DNA of 64,000 nt from Candidatus Eiseniibacteriota bacterium (lineage in GTDB: Bacteria; Eisenbacteria; RBG-16-71-46; CAIMUX01): the NCBI GenBank assembly GCA_020633975.1, contig JACKCR010000005.1, positions 356,282 through 420,281 on the forward strand, written 5' to 3'. Of the stretch, positions 8,646-18,255 are shown in pieces. The translations under genes were made by a program, and so were the position numbers. Position 1 is the first letter of the stretch. Every line of letters starts with the position of its first letter. The notes beneath the pieces were generated by a model. The model made no database searches. It saw only the letters and a program-made list of their open reading frames with translations, and was not told the origin of the DNA.

Positions 8646-9794
8646 CTAGATCGGGTTCGAGGATCCGGCCGCAAACTCCTGGAACCCATCCTCTGCTCGC
8701 GGGCCGGCACCGGCCGACGGCTCCCTCGAACCGAAGCGGCTGAGTAGCACGGCTCCGGTCCCCACGGTGTCGATCGTCCAGTTCGCCGCGATTGCCCCGA
8801 GAAGGAGGAGCCGGCCGAGCTGCCCGATCCCACCGCCGACGGCGGTGAGAAGTACGGGAATCAGGGTGAAGAGCCCGAACACGGCGAGGCCCGCCAACGA
8901 AGCTCGAACCCAAGCGGCCCGCGTGTCCAGACCACCACCCGAGAACTTCGCGCCCAAGACCGCCGCGACCAAGACGTACCCGATGATCTGAGCAACGGTC
9001 ATGACCAGCGGTAGAAGGAGGGCGGCCGGAATTCCGATCACGGTGATGCAGAGGATCACGAAGGCCGGTCCGAGCAAGACCTGCGCCGCGAGACCAACGA
9101 AGAAGCTCGGCCAAAGGGCCGATCGCACGTGGCCCGTCATCCGGCGGATCTGAACGGGAAGCAGCCACTCGACCACGAGCGCGGTGAGCCCCAGGAACAA
9201 GAAAAGGGACAGCGAGAAGAAAGCCCAGAAGTACCGACCACCTCCCGGCGTGCCGACCGTGAAGACGGCGGGTCCGAGTTCGATGTTGACCTCTTCGCCA
9301 AGCACCTCCGCTCCCGACTCGCGATCGATTCCACCGCCGATGGCCGCGGCGTCACCTTCCACGATCGCGCCTTCCTCGAGCGTTACCCGCCCGCCGAGGG
9401 ACACGACATCCTCGAGCACGTGCCCCCGAACCACGACGTTCCCGCCGATCGACACGACGGATCCATCGATCACTTCGTCCGCCTCGATCACGATGTCTTC
9501 GCCGAAGCGGACGAGACTCGATTCCTCGTTCCCCTGGCGACGCCAACGCGAGGGACCGATCCGGATCGTGGATGACGTCGTGTCGTCGTCGGTCTGAATC
9601 GTCACTCGGATTCGATCACGCCTCTCGGAAGTACGGAGAGTGTCGGAATCCAATTCGCGAATCCGCTGCGCCGAGGCGTCCGCGACGAACGCCACCTGCG
9701 ACACGACGAGCATGGCAGCCAGTGAGCTCAGCACGCAGCGAACGTCCGCCCATCGAAGGGAACGCTTCGATGATCTGAGTTTCGAGTTACGCAT
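8646..9794 (-). CDS. Beta-helix (bactofilin-like) protein fused to a multi-pass membrane domain
   Basis: After a signal segment (residues ~18-42), the protein has a polar linker and then a short beta-helix of hexapeptide-like turns (VIDGSVVSIGGNVVVRGHVL, EDVVSLGGRVTLEEGAIVEG, DAAAIGGG). This resembles the polymer-forming bactofilin/DUF8173 type. The C-terminal half has about five hydrophobic segments (from YFWAFFSLSLFLFLGL to LLLLGAIAANWTI). The start is supported by AGGAG eight bases upstream. Its ATG overlaps the end of the anti-sigma gene by 8 nt, so it is the third gene of an ECF sigma operon. A role in envelope organisation is inferred. Confidence 0.7.
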   Translation of the reverse strand: MRNSKLRSSKRSLRWADVRCVLSSLAAMLVVSQVAFVADASAQRIRELDSDTLRTSERRDRIRVTIQTDDDTTSSTIRIGPSRWRRQGNEESSLVRFGEDIVIEADEVIDGSVVSIGGNVVVRGHVLEDVVSLGGRVTLEEGAIVEGDAAAIGGGIDRESGAEVLGEEVNIELGPAVFTVGTPGGGRYFWAFFSLSLFLFLGLTALVVEWLLPVQIRRMTGHVRSALWPSFFVGLAAQVLLGPAFVILCITVIGIPAALLLPLVMTVAQIIGYVLVAAVLGAKFSGGGLDTRAAWVRASLAGLAVFGLFTLIPVLLTAVGGGIGQLGRLLLLGAIAANWTIDTVGTGAVLLSRFGSREPSAGAGPRAEDGFQEFAAGSSNPI

Positions 9795-10425
9795 GCTTCA
9801 CGCTCCTGTTCTGACTCGACCGATTGAGTCGCCAGATCAAACCGATGACGGAAGTAACGGAGAAGAACGCTACCGCCCAGCGGATCAAACCAACGGCAGC
9901 GAATGCGGTCCGCACGGCACGGGTGAGGGGAGAGATCCGCTCGAGGAATGCCTGCACGAATCCCCAGCCCTGCTGAAGGTTCGCGAGCAGCTGCATGATC
10001 TCGTCGAGGGCCGTGGCCCCCCGTCCCACTCCGCCGGAAACCACCTCGTCGACGGAGCTGCCGGGACCTGCCCCGGGGACGAAGAAGAAGACCACCATCC
10101 CCAGAACGGCCAGCGCAGCGCCGGCCACCAAGACAGGCGCCCAAGAAATCCGACCGCGGCCGACACTTCGTGGCGCGGCCCAAGCCGGTCCGCCGTCCCG
10201 TCTCGCCTGGACTGCCGACCGGACGAGAACTTCCCTCAGGTCTGATGGCATCGTCGACGAGCTGCGAGAGGAAAGGGCGCCGGCGACCTTGCGGTGCACT
10301 TGGAACTCCAAGCGGCAGCTCGGACACTCGCGGAGGAACCGGTCCGCACGTGCGGCCTCTTCCGGGTCCGTATCCCCGAGGGCGTGAGCTACCAGGAGCT
10401 CCTTATCGCAATCGCACTCTGCCAT
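9787..10425 (-). CDS. Anti-sigma factor with zinc-finger-type N-terminus and one transmembrane helix
   Basis: The N-terminus (CDCDKELLVAHALGDTDPEE…DRFLRECPSC) matches the putative zinc-finger anti-sigma pattern, with the C-terminal CxxC intact. A proline/arginine linker is followed by a membrane helix (APVLVAGAALAVLGMVVFFF) and a periplasmic domain that ends in a second hydrophobic patch. It would bind the co-transcribed ECF sigma in the cytoplasm and release it on an envelope signal. The ATG at 10425 is preferred to the adjacent GTG at 10428. The gene lies 58 nt downstream of the sigma gene. Confidence 0.75.
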   Translation of the reverse strand: MAECDCDKELLVAHALGDTDPEEAARADRFLRECPSCRLEFQVHRKVAGALSSRSSSTMPSDLREVLVRSAVQARRDGGPAWAAPRSVGRGRISWAPVLVAGAALAVLGMVVFFFVPGAGPGSSVDEVVSGGVGRGATALDEIMQLLANLQQGWGFVQAFLERISPLTRAVRTAFAAVGLIRWAVAFFSVTSVIGLIWRLNRSSQNRSVKHA

Positions 10426-10483
10426 CACTCCTACCTACGAAGGCGACGACGCGTCCGTTGCAGGTTTCTTCGGAAACGCCTAT

Positions 10484-11047
10484 CTAGAGGTCCGACAGAT
10501 CCTTGCCCTGGAGCCAGCCCGCGAGCTGGCGATGCGCTCGGTGGAGGCGCGAACGCACCGTGGCCGGCGTGACATCGAGGATCTCCGCGATTTCGCCCGG
10601 CTGGAGGCCCTGCGCGTGACGCAGCTCGAGCACGATCCGATACCCCGGCGCGAGCCGGGTGACCAAGTGCTCGAGCCGTTCTCGGTTCGGGTCCGAGGAA
10701 GAGTCCTCCCACGCATCGGTCTGGAGGAGCGACTCCAACACCTCGCCTCTCCCTTCCTCGTCGAGGGACACGGTGTCGATCCGGCGCTTTCGGAGGAAGT
10801 CGACCGTCTGGTTCGACGCGATCCGGAGGAGCCAAGCCGACAGGCTTCGCGAGGAGTCGAAGCGGTCGAGCGAACGGAAGAAGCGGAGAAAGGTTTCCTG
10901 GGTCAGATCCCGTGCATCCGGCTCCGACCCGACCAGACGGTAGATCGTGGCATAGACGCGACGGTCGTACCGCTCGACGAGCATCCGGAACGCCTCTTCC
11001 TCACCGGCGAGGCATCTTTCCACCAGTTCCGCATCACCAAGAGGCAT
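10484..11047 (-). CDS. ECF-family RNA polymerase sigma factor
   Basis: Of 187 residues, region 2 covers ~8-75 (LVERYDRRVYATIYRLVG, DARDLTQETFLRFFRSL) and region 4 covers ~125-178 (PGYRIVLELRHAQGLQPGEI, AEILDVTPATVRSRLHRAH). The spacing is typical of RpoE-like ECF sigma factors. It is the first gene of the sigma / anti-sigma / beta-helix membrane protein operon. A candidate promoter (TTGACA-18-TATTCT) precedes it on the minus strand. The ribosome-binding site is weak. Confidence 0.9.
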   Translation of the reverse strand: MPLGDAELVERCLAGEEEAFRMLVERYDRRVYATIYRLVGSEPDARDLTQETFLRFFRSLDRFDSSRSLSAWLLRIASNQTVDFLRKRRIDTVSLDEEGRGEVLESLLQTDAWEDSSSDPNRERLEHLVTRLAPGYRIVLELRHAQGLQPGEIAEILDVTPATVRSRLHRAHRQLAGWLQGKDLSDL

Positions 11048-11131
11048 CGGCTACCGCCGGAGGGAAGATGCCGGGGACGCCGGCCTGAGCGGAAGAGCGG
11101 GCCTGACCACAGTCAATCCATTGTCCCATAG

Positions 11132-12977
<1,846 letters not shown>

Positions 12978-12981
<4 letters not shown>

Positions 12982-13006
12982 CATCATCCAAATGGATCGC
13001 TAGCTT
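12978..13006 (+). promoter_or_regulatory. Promoter of the initiator tRNA gene
   Basis: A perfect TTGACA (12978-12983) overlaps the ftsB stop codon. After exactly 17 nt comes TAGCTT (13001-13006). The tRNA 5' end follows about 17 nt later, as expected for a strong stable-RNA promoter. Confidence 0.7.
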
Positions 13007-13022
13007 TCCCCTTCCAGTTTGA

Positions 13023-13097
<75 letters not shown>

Positions 13098-13120
13098 ATT
13101 CTTCGGCAGGATGCTGAAGC

Positions 13121-13156
13121 GAGAGGCCCGGGCGTTTGCTCGGGCCTCTCTTCTTT
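13121..13156 (+). terminator. Rho-independent terminator after tRNA-fMet
   Basis: GAGAGGCCCG (13121-13130) pairs perfectly with CGGGCCTCTC (13141-13150), with a 10-nt loop, followed by TTCTTT. Confidence 0.8.
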
Positions 13157-13278
13157 GCCCGGCGAGCCCCACGATTCCCGCCCGGCCGCCCAGGTACGTG
13201 TTTCCCCGACCTTGTCCCTGAACCTCCCCGCATGGAGCCTCGGTTGGGCCAATCCGATACTGGCCTTGGAGGACTCGG

Positions 13279-14934
13279 ATGGACCTCGGACGTTGGCTCG
13301 ATGCAATCGATGAGCCTGTTTTCGCGCTCGACGGTCTTGGCCGGTTCGTAGCGGTCAACGAGGCCGCGCGACTACTGACCGGCTACGCCCTCGAGGAGCT
13401 ACTGGGTGCGCCCTGCACCCGGGTGTTCCCCGACAACCTCTGCGGATGTGGAGATCACGAGAACGGATCGATCCCCAGGGGCGAAACGATCCTGTCCCGC
13501 AAGGATGGGGCGCAGTACAACGTCCTGGTCTCGAAGTCCAATCTCGAGCCAGAGCCGGGCCAGCATTGGTCTCTCTACACGGTGCACCCCGAGGCGGCGG
13601 CCCGAGTGGAGGTCTTCTCCCCGTCCGAACGCCAAAGGTCGATCCTCGACAGCCTGGAAGAGGGTGTCGTCACGATCGACGAGAACTGGCGGGTGACGGC
13701 GCTCAACCGATCGGCGGTACGTATCCTCGGGATCCCGGAGCACTCTGCCGTCGGACTCCTCTGTAGCCACGTCTTGCGATCGGAGCTGTGTCAGGACAGC
13801 TGCCCACTCACGCGAGTTCTCGAGCGGAAGAGTTCCGTAAGGAATGAGCGTGTGCAGCTGACGCGGCACGACGGCCAGCCAGTCCAAGTCTCGATCAACT
13901 GCGCCGTGCTCCGCGACACTGCGGGCGACGACGCGGGGGGCGTGCTCTCTTTCCGCGAGCTTCCCGAACGGCACGAACTCTCGGCCGAGCTCGAAGGGAG
14001 CGGCTTCCACGGCATGGTCGGGAAGTCCGCGTCGATGCGTCAGGTGTTCCACCTCATTCAGGACGTGGCGGACAGCCCGTCCACCGTCTTGATCACGGGC
14101 GAATCCGGCACGGGGAAAGAGCTCGTCGCCAATGCGGTGCAGGCGGAAAGTACGCGCCGTGACGGTCCGTTCGTCAAGGTCAACTGCGCAGTCTTCTCGG
14201 AGGGCGTCCTCGAAAGCGAGCTGTTCGGCCATGTGAAGGGGTCCTTCACGGACGCACGTCGCGATCACCGTGGGCGTTTCGAACTCGCAGATGGGGGGAC
14301 GCTCTTCCTCGACGAGATTGGGGAGCTGAGCCCGCGACTCCAGGTGAAGCTTCTTCGCGTTCTCCAGGATCACACGTTCGAGCGAGTCGGAGGCGAGTCG
14401 ACCATGACGGTCGACTTCCGACTCATTGCGGCCACGAACCGGAATCTCGAGAGCCGGGTCCGGGAGGGGAAGTTCCGCGAGGACCTCTACTATCGGCTGA
14501 ATGTGATCCCGATCCGCGTGCCGCCGCTGCGCGAGCGACAGGACGACATTCCGATCCTGGTGGACCACTTCGTCCGCAAGTTCTCTCACCTGACGAAGAA
14601 GCCAGTCCGGTACGTCGACGACGCGGCGATGCACCATCTGATGCACCACCGCTGGCCGGGCAACGTGCGCCAACTCGAGAACGCGATCGAGTATGCGTTC
14701 GCCCGTGCCCAGGGCGACGCACTCATGCTGAGTCTGTTCCCACCGGACGCGGATGGGGCCGGGCCGAAGGTCTCCGGCGCAACGGCAGACAACACCGAGG
14801 CACAGATCATCCTCGGGGCGCTCGAGCGCCATCGTTGGCATCATGGAAAGGCCGCCGAAGAGCTAGGGATTTCGCGTACTACGCTCTGGAGACGGATGCG
14901 GAAGCTCGGAATCGAGACCTCCCCACCGGAGTAA
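13279..14934 (+). CDS. PAS-type sigma-54-dependent transcriptional activator
   Basis: The 551-residue protein has two N-terminal PAS-like domains (~1-110 and ~117-230), a AAA+ domain with Walker A GESGTGKE and FLDEIGEL, and a Fis-type DNA-binding end (HGKAAEELGISRTTLWRRM). Each PAS domain carries a cysteine cluster (CTRVFPDNLCGCGDH; CSHVLRSELCQDSCPL), suggesting a redox, metal or Fe-S sensor. The sigma-54 contact loop reads GSFTDA instead of GAFTGA. There is no receiver domain, so it is not a response regulator. It sits 207 nt upstream of a clear -24/-12 promoter and very probably activates the cytochrome/rhodanese operon. Confidence 0.9.
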   Translation: MDLGRWLDAIDEPVFALDGLGRFVAVNEAARLLTGYALEELLGAPCTRVFPDNLCGCGDHENGSIPRGETILSRKDGAQYNVLVSKSNLEPEPGQHWSLYTVHPEAAARVEVFSPSERQRSILDSLEEGVVTIDENWRVTALNRSAVRILGIPEHSAVGLLCSHVLRSELCQDSCPLTRVLERKSSVRNERVQLTRHDGQPVQVSINCAVLRDTAGDDAGGVLSFRELPERHELSAELEGSGFHGMVGKSASMRQVFHLIQDVADSPSTVLITGESGTGKELVANAVQAESTRRDGPFVKVNCAVFSEGVLESELFGHVKGSFTDARRDHRGRFELADGGTLFLDEIGELSPRLQVKLLRVLQDHTFERVGGESTMTVDFRLIAATNRNLESRVREGKFREDLYYRLNVIPIRVPPLRERQDDIPILVDHFVRKFSHLTKKPVRYVDDAAMHHLMHHRWPGNVRQLENAIEYAFARAQGDALMLSLFPPDADGAGPKVSGATADNTEAQIILGALERHRWHHGKAAEELGISRTTLWRRMRKLGIETSPPE

Positions 14935-14960
14935 CGGAACAAACCGTTCCAGCAGCAACA

Positions 14961-14983
14961 GGGCGTTTCACGTCGCAACGCCC
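14961..14983. repeat. Dyad symmetry upstream of the sigma-54 promoter (possible activator site or terminator)
   Basis: GGGCGTT (14961-14967) and AACGCCC (14977-14983) are perfect inverted repeats 9 nt apart. No T-run follows. The position, ~160 bp before the -24 element, suits an upstream activating sequence for the adjacent activator. A smaller hairpin (GGAAC-AAACC-GTTCC) just after the activator stop could instead make this a termination region. Confidence 0.4.
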
Positions 14984-15141
14984 ACCCACCTAACCTGATT
15001 CCCCACAACGCACTGTGCCCCCTCACGAACGGCGGTCACCCTCATCCTGCAACTCCATGTTTCGTTCACCGCGCCCAGAAACCAGCCTCACCCCGTTCCG
15101 ACATGACGCAACTCATTATCAAATCGAATCTTGCCCGAGTC

Positions 15142-15156
15142 GGCACAACAGTTGCT
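15142..15156 (+). promoter_or_regulatory. Sigma-54 (-24/-12) promoter of the cytochrome operon
   Basis: GGCAC (15142-15146), five bases, TTGCT (15152-15156): the GG at -24 and the GC at -12 (15154-15155) have the exact canonical spacing of TGGCAC-N5-TTGCW. The expected transcription start is near 15167, 27 nt before the first gene. The activator gene next door belongs to the sigma-54 enhancer-binding family. Confidence 0.8.
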
Positions 15157-15193
15157 CTTATGCCACCGGTGTTCGTGCATCGGAGCTTTGACC

Positions 15194-15631
15194 ATGTCGG
15201 AAATGCTCGGAAATCGATACCTGCTCGAGTTGAGGTTCGAAGAGGCGATCCCGCACTTCGAGTCCCGACTCCGCAAGGAGCCCTGCGATAGGAGAACGGC
15301 CCAGAAGCTGGCTCTCTGCCACGCAGTCGCGGGCCACAAGGACGCGGCCGCGAAGTGGTTCCGTCGGTCTCTCGAGGCGGGTGCCGAGGAACAGAAGCCG
15401 GAAGCGCTGCTTTGGCAGGAACTCGCGCAGTCGATCCGCTCGCGCCGGGAACTGCTCGGCAAGGAGAGCAGCGCAATCGCTCTGGCTCTGGCCCGGCTCT
15501 TCCGTAGCCCGGATTCAGCGGTGGACACCTTGGAACACGTCATGGAAGAGACTCCGGACGCCACCTGGCTCCGGGACGTTCTTCTCGCCTTCGACGATCG
15601 AATGGAGGACAGAGATGAAGCGGACCATTGA
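15194..15631 (+). CDS. Small alpha-helical repeat (TPR-like) protein
   Basis: A 145-residue soluble protein with no signal peptide. Helix pairs such as LELRFEEAIPHFESRLRKEP, QKLALCHAVAGHKDAAAKWF and SLEAGAEEQKPEALLWQELA look like two or three tetratricopeptide units, so a protein-binding role is likely. I chose the ATG at 15194, just after the predicted sigma-54 transcript start; the longer frame would begin upstream of the transcript. The 3' end overlaps the start of the cytochrome gene by 17 nt. Its function in the operon is unknown; it might be a cytoplasmic maturation or assembly factor. Confidence 0.7.
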   Translation: MSEMLGNRYLLELRFEEAIPHFESRLRKEPCDRRTAQKLALCHAVAGHKDAAAKWFRRSLEAGAEEQKPEALLWQELAQSIRSRRELLGKESSAIALALARLFRSPDSAVDTLEHVMEETPDATWLRDVLLAFDDRMEDRDEADH

Positions 15632-16961
15632 ACGCTCCCTGTGCGCATGGATCCTGGCGGGCGCGGTCGGCTCCCTGGCACTCGGCATGGTCGCGTGCAG
15701 CGATGACGATGATCACCCGCTCGTGCCAGGAGGAACGGGATGTCTCGATTGCCACACCGACGAAGCCCGGCTCATGGCCACTGCGACACCGGACGACACT
15801 CCCGAGAACGAAGACTCGGGGGAAGGCTGAGGCGGTTCTGTACCTCCGTTGGAGGTATGGGAGAAGGTTCTGATCGACGGTACGAACGGGGACGCGTTCC
15901 TTGCGAGCGTCCACGGACAGATCGCGTGCACCAGCTGCCACGGAGGTTCCGGGTCGACGTCTGACAAAGACGAAGCGCACGCCGGCCTCGTCGTTCGTCC
16001 GAGCGAGACCTCTGACGGCCCTTGCGCGGAATGTCACTTCGAGACCTCGACGATGCCGAACAGCCTGCACGGCGGCCTCTGGGGCGAGAAGAACCTGGTC
16101 GCGGCCCGGTACGGTGCCGCCAGCTTCGACGACCTACCCGAAGGTGTGAAGCACGGGTACGGGCAGAACTGTGCCGGCTGCCACACGTCGTGCGGTGACT
16201 GCCACATCTCCCGTCCGCCGTCCGTGGGTGGTGGTTTCATCCGCTCGCATCGCTTCGGTTCGCCGGACATGGGCAATCAGTGCACGGCGTGTCATGGAAG
16301 CCGAGTCGGTGCCGAGTATCGAGGCGAGAACGAGGGGATCCAGGCGGACATCCACTACCTGCCTGGCGGCAAGCGCTGCACCTTCTGCCACGGGGCGGAA
16401 GAGCTCCACGGTTCAGGGGAACGGTATGCGCACCGTTTGGACGTTCCGAACGCTCCCCAGTGCGAGGACTGTCACGAGCCAGACTTCGCCCACAACAAGT
16501 GGCACGACCGCCACTGGGACGAACTCCAGTGCCAGGTTTGCCATAGCCAGGACTACAAGTCCTGCAACACTTGTCACGCTGGCACAGGCCTCGCGGAACC
16601 TTCGTACATCGGCTACAAGATCGGAAAGAACCCCGTACCCGACAAGCGGCGGTTCGAATATGTCCTGCTTCGCCACATCCCGATCGCGCCGGACACCTAC
16701 GAAGCTTGGGGAGTCCCGCTCCTTTCCAACTACGAAGTCGAACCGAGCTGGAAGTACGCCGCCCCGCACAACATCCAGCGGTGGACGACACGTACTGACG
16801 TTCCCGAAGGAGCGGGCTGCAGCAGCGCCTGCCACCTCACGGAGAACGGAGTCGACGGTTTCTTCCTACGTCAAGCAGATCTCGATGCCATGTCCGCCAC
16901 CGAGGCGGAGGCCAACCGCGATCTCATCGTTCCCAACGGCAATCCGCTCTACTGGAATTAA
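15615..16961 (+). CDS. Multiheme (deca-heme) cytochrome c lipoprotein with in-frame UGA, probable selenoprotein
   Basis: One frame runs from ATG 15615 to TAA 16961, interrupted only by TGA at 15828-15830 (codon 72). Before it are a signal peptide with lipobox-like end MVAC (C28) followed by SDDDD, and the first heme site CLDCH. After it come nine CXXCH motifs (CTSCH, CAECH, CAGCH, CGDCH, CTACH, CTFCH, CEDCH, CQVCH, CNTCH) and one CX3CH (CSSACH). The downstream part has no signal peptide, no ATG near its beginning (first at ~16050) and no sensible ribosome-binding site in frame, so it cannot be an independent exported cytochrome. A SECIS-like hairpin follows the UGA. I therefore annotate one 448-residue protein with Sec72. 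A point mutation (pseudogene) or sequencing error is the alternative. It is presumably anchored to the outer membrane and moves electrons. Confidence 0.75.
15828..15862 (+). promoter_or_regulatory. UGA codon and bacterial SECIS-like hairpin
   Basis: After UGA (15828-15830) and a 17-nt distance, TACCTCC (15841-15847) pairs perfectly with GGAGGTA (15851-15857) around a GTT loop (15848-15850). Going outward, G-T, T-G, C-G, T-G and T-A pairs extend the stem to about 12 bp. Published bacterial SECIS criteria ask for a stem-loop whose apical loop starts roughly 16-37 nt after UGA and has G among its first two bases; both are met. Confidence 0.65.
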
Positions 16962-16976
16962 CGGAGGACTGGTTCC

Positions 16977-18002
16977 ATGAAACGCGCTCTATCCTTCTCC
17001 CTGATCCCATTCGCTCTGATCCTCGCCATCGGCCCCGTAGGCTGTAGCGACGACGATGACAACAAGGACCCGATCACTCCGCCGGTGATCGACGAGTTCG
17101 AGCTCGCGACGAGCCTCGGTGATACGTACTTCACGACCTACAAGACGCCGAGCGGCCTAGGAGTCAACACGACGGCGGATGCCGTGTATGCGAACCTCAT
17201 CGATGGTGACACGACCAACGATCCGTACATCATCGATTGGCGCTCCGCTACGCACTATGCGGCGGGACACATCGAGGGTGCGGTCAATGGATCGCTTGCG
17301 GACTTCGAGAACGTTCTGAACGCGATTCCGGCGGGAGCGACGGTAGTCAACGTGTGCTACACGGGTCAGAGTGCCAGTCATGCCACCGCCTACATGAACA
17401 TGCTGGGAATCGATGCCCAGAATCTGAAGTTCGGCATGTGCGGATGGACGTCGGATCAGGCCGTGAACCTCAACAAGTGGGGCGGTGCGATTTCCGACGA
17501 CTACGCCAGCTGGCTCGAAACGGTAACGAATACGCCGACCCAGGTGTACGACTTCCCGATGCTCGACACCGGCAAGACGACGGCTCTCGAGATCATGCGT
17601 GAGGCAGCGATCGACAACCTCGGCACCAAGGGCTTCAAGGCGATGTCCGTCGCCGACCTCTACGCCGAGATCGTCTCCAACGGCAATGCAGACGACTACT
17701 TCGTCGTCAACTACTTCACGGATACCCCATACGACGCGGGACACATCCCGGGTGCCTATCAGTTTGCGCCCGGCGGTTCACTCGAGGCGGGCGAGATGCT
17801 GAAGTACCTGCCGACGGACAAGACGATCGTGGTCTACTGCTACACGGGTCAGACGTCGTCTCAGGTCGTCGCGTACCTCAACGCGCTCGGCTACGATGCG
17901 GTCTCGCTGCTCTACGGCGTGAACGCGATCTGCCACAGCAACAGCACGATCTGCACCACGGCCTACCACGACGCGACGAATGATTACCCCGTAGTCCAGT
18001 AA
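16977..18002 (+). CDS. Tandem rhodanese-domain lipoprotein
   Basis: The signal peptide ends in a lipobox (GPVGC) followed by SDDDDN, nearly the same tether as in the cytochrome encoded just upstream. Two rhodanese domains follow. The first (~residues 50-180) has IDWRSATHYAAGHIEGAVNG and catalytic loop VCYTGQSASH. The second (~200-335) has VNYFTDTPYDAGHIPGAYQF and YCYTGQTSSQ. Both active-site cysteines are present. Rhodaneses transfer sulfane sulfur or bind selenium/tellurium oxyanions; the substrate here is unknown. It follows the cytochrome by 15 nt, with an AACGGAGGA site. Rhodanese lipoproteins beside multiheme cytochromes also occur in Geobacter ext clusters. Confidence 0.9.
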   Translation: MKRALSFSLIPFALILAIGPVGCSDDDDNKDPITPPVIDEFELATSLGDTYFTTYKTPSGLGVNTTADAVYANLIDGDTTNDPYIIDWRSATHYAAGHIEGAVNGSLADFENVLNAIPAGATVVNVCYTGQSASHATAYMNMLGIDAQNLKFGMCGWTSDQAVNLNKWGGAISDDYASWLETVTNTPTQVYDFPMLDTGKTTALEIMREAAIDNLGTKGFKAMSVADLYAEIVSNGNADDYFVVNYFTDTPYDAGHIPGAYQFAPGGSLEAGEMLKYLPTDKTIVVYCYTGQTSSQVVAYLNALGYDAVSLLYGVNAICHSNSTICTTAYHDATNDYPVVQ

Positions 18003-18029
18003 ACCTCCGTTCTGCGGGGCTTCGAGGCG

Positions 18030-18060
18030 GGGAGGATCCGAACGGATCCTCCCCGTCTTC
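18030..18060 (+). terminator. Rho-independent terminator ending the cytochrome/rhodanese operon
   Basis: GGGGAGGATCCG (18030-18041) and CGGATCCTCCCC (18044-18055) form a perfect 12-bp stem with only an AA between them, so the real loop opens a pair or two. It is followed by GTCTTCATT. The sigma-54 operon therefore has three genes. Confidence 0.85.
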
Positions 18061-18255
18061 ATTGGCTCTGAGTCTCCTCTCACCCTCGCGTGGGACGACT
18101 GGGCGGGTCGCCCCTTTTGCCCTTGTTCGTGACGGACAAATCCCACAGCGTTCCCGACTCGTCGCCTCCACGGCGGCGATCGAACGGGCTTGGATCCGCA
18201 ACTGCCCGACTCGGTCAACGGAAACACTGGGCCGGCGGGCCGGGAGACCAAGAAC

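Noticed and set aside
15615-15830. Stand-alone 71-residue one-heme lipoprotein as the only product
   Set aside because: It may be made when UGA is read as stop, but the intact, motif-dense frame beyond UGA with no indel argues that the long product is real. A recent nonsense mutation cannot be excluded without reads.
15849-16961. Second, independent cytochrome gene starting at TTG 15849 after a stop codon
   Set aside because: It would have no signal peptide, no lipobox and a start inside the stem-loop, though heme c attachment needs export. Same-frame readthrough from 15615 explains the data better.
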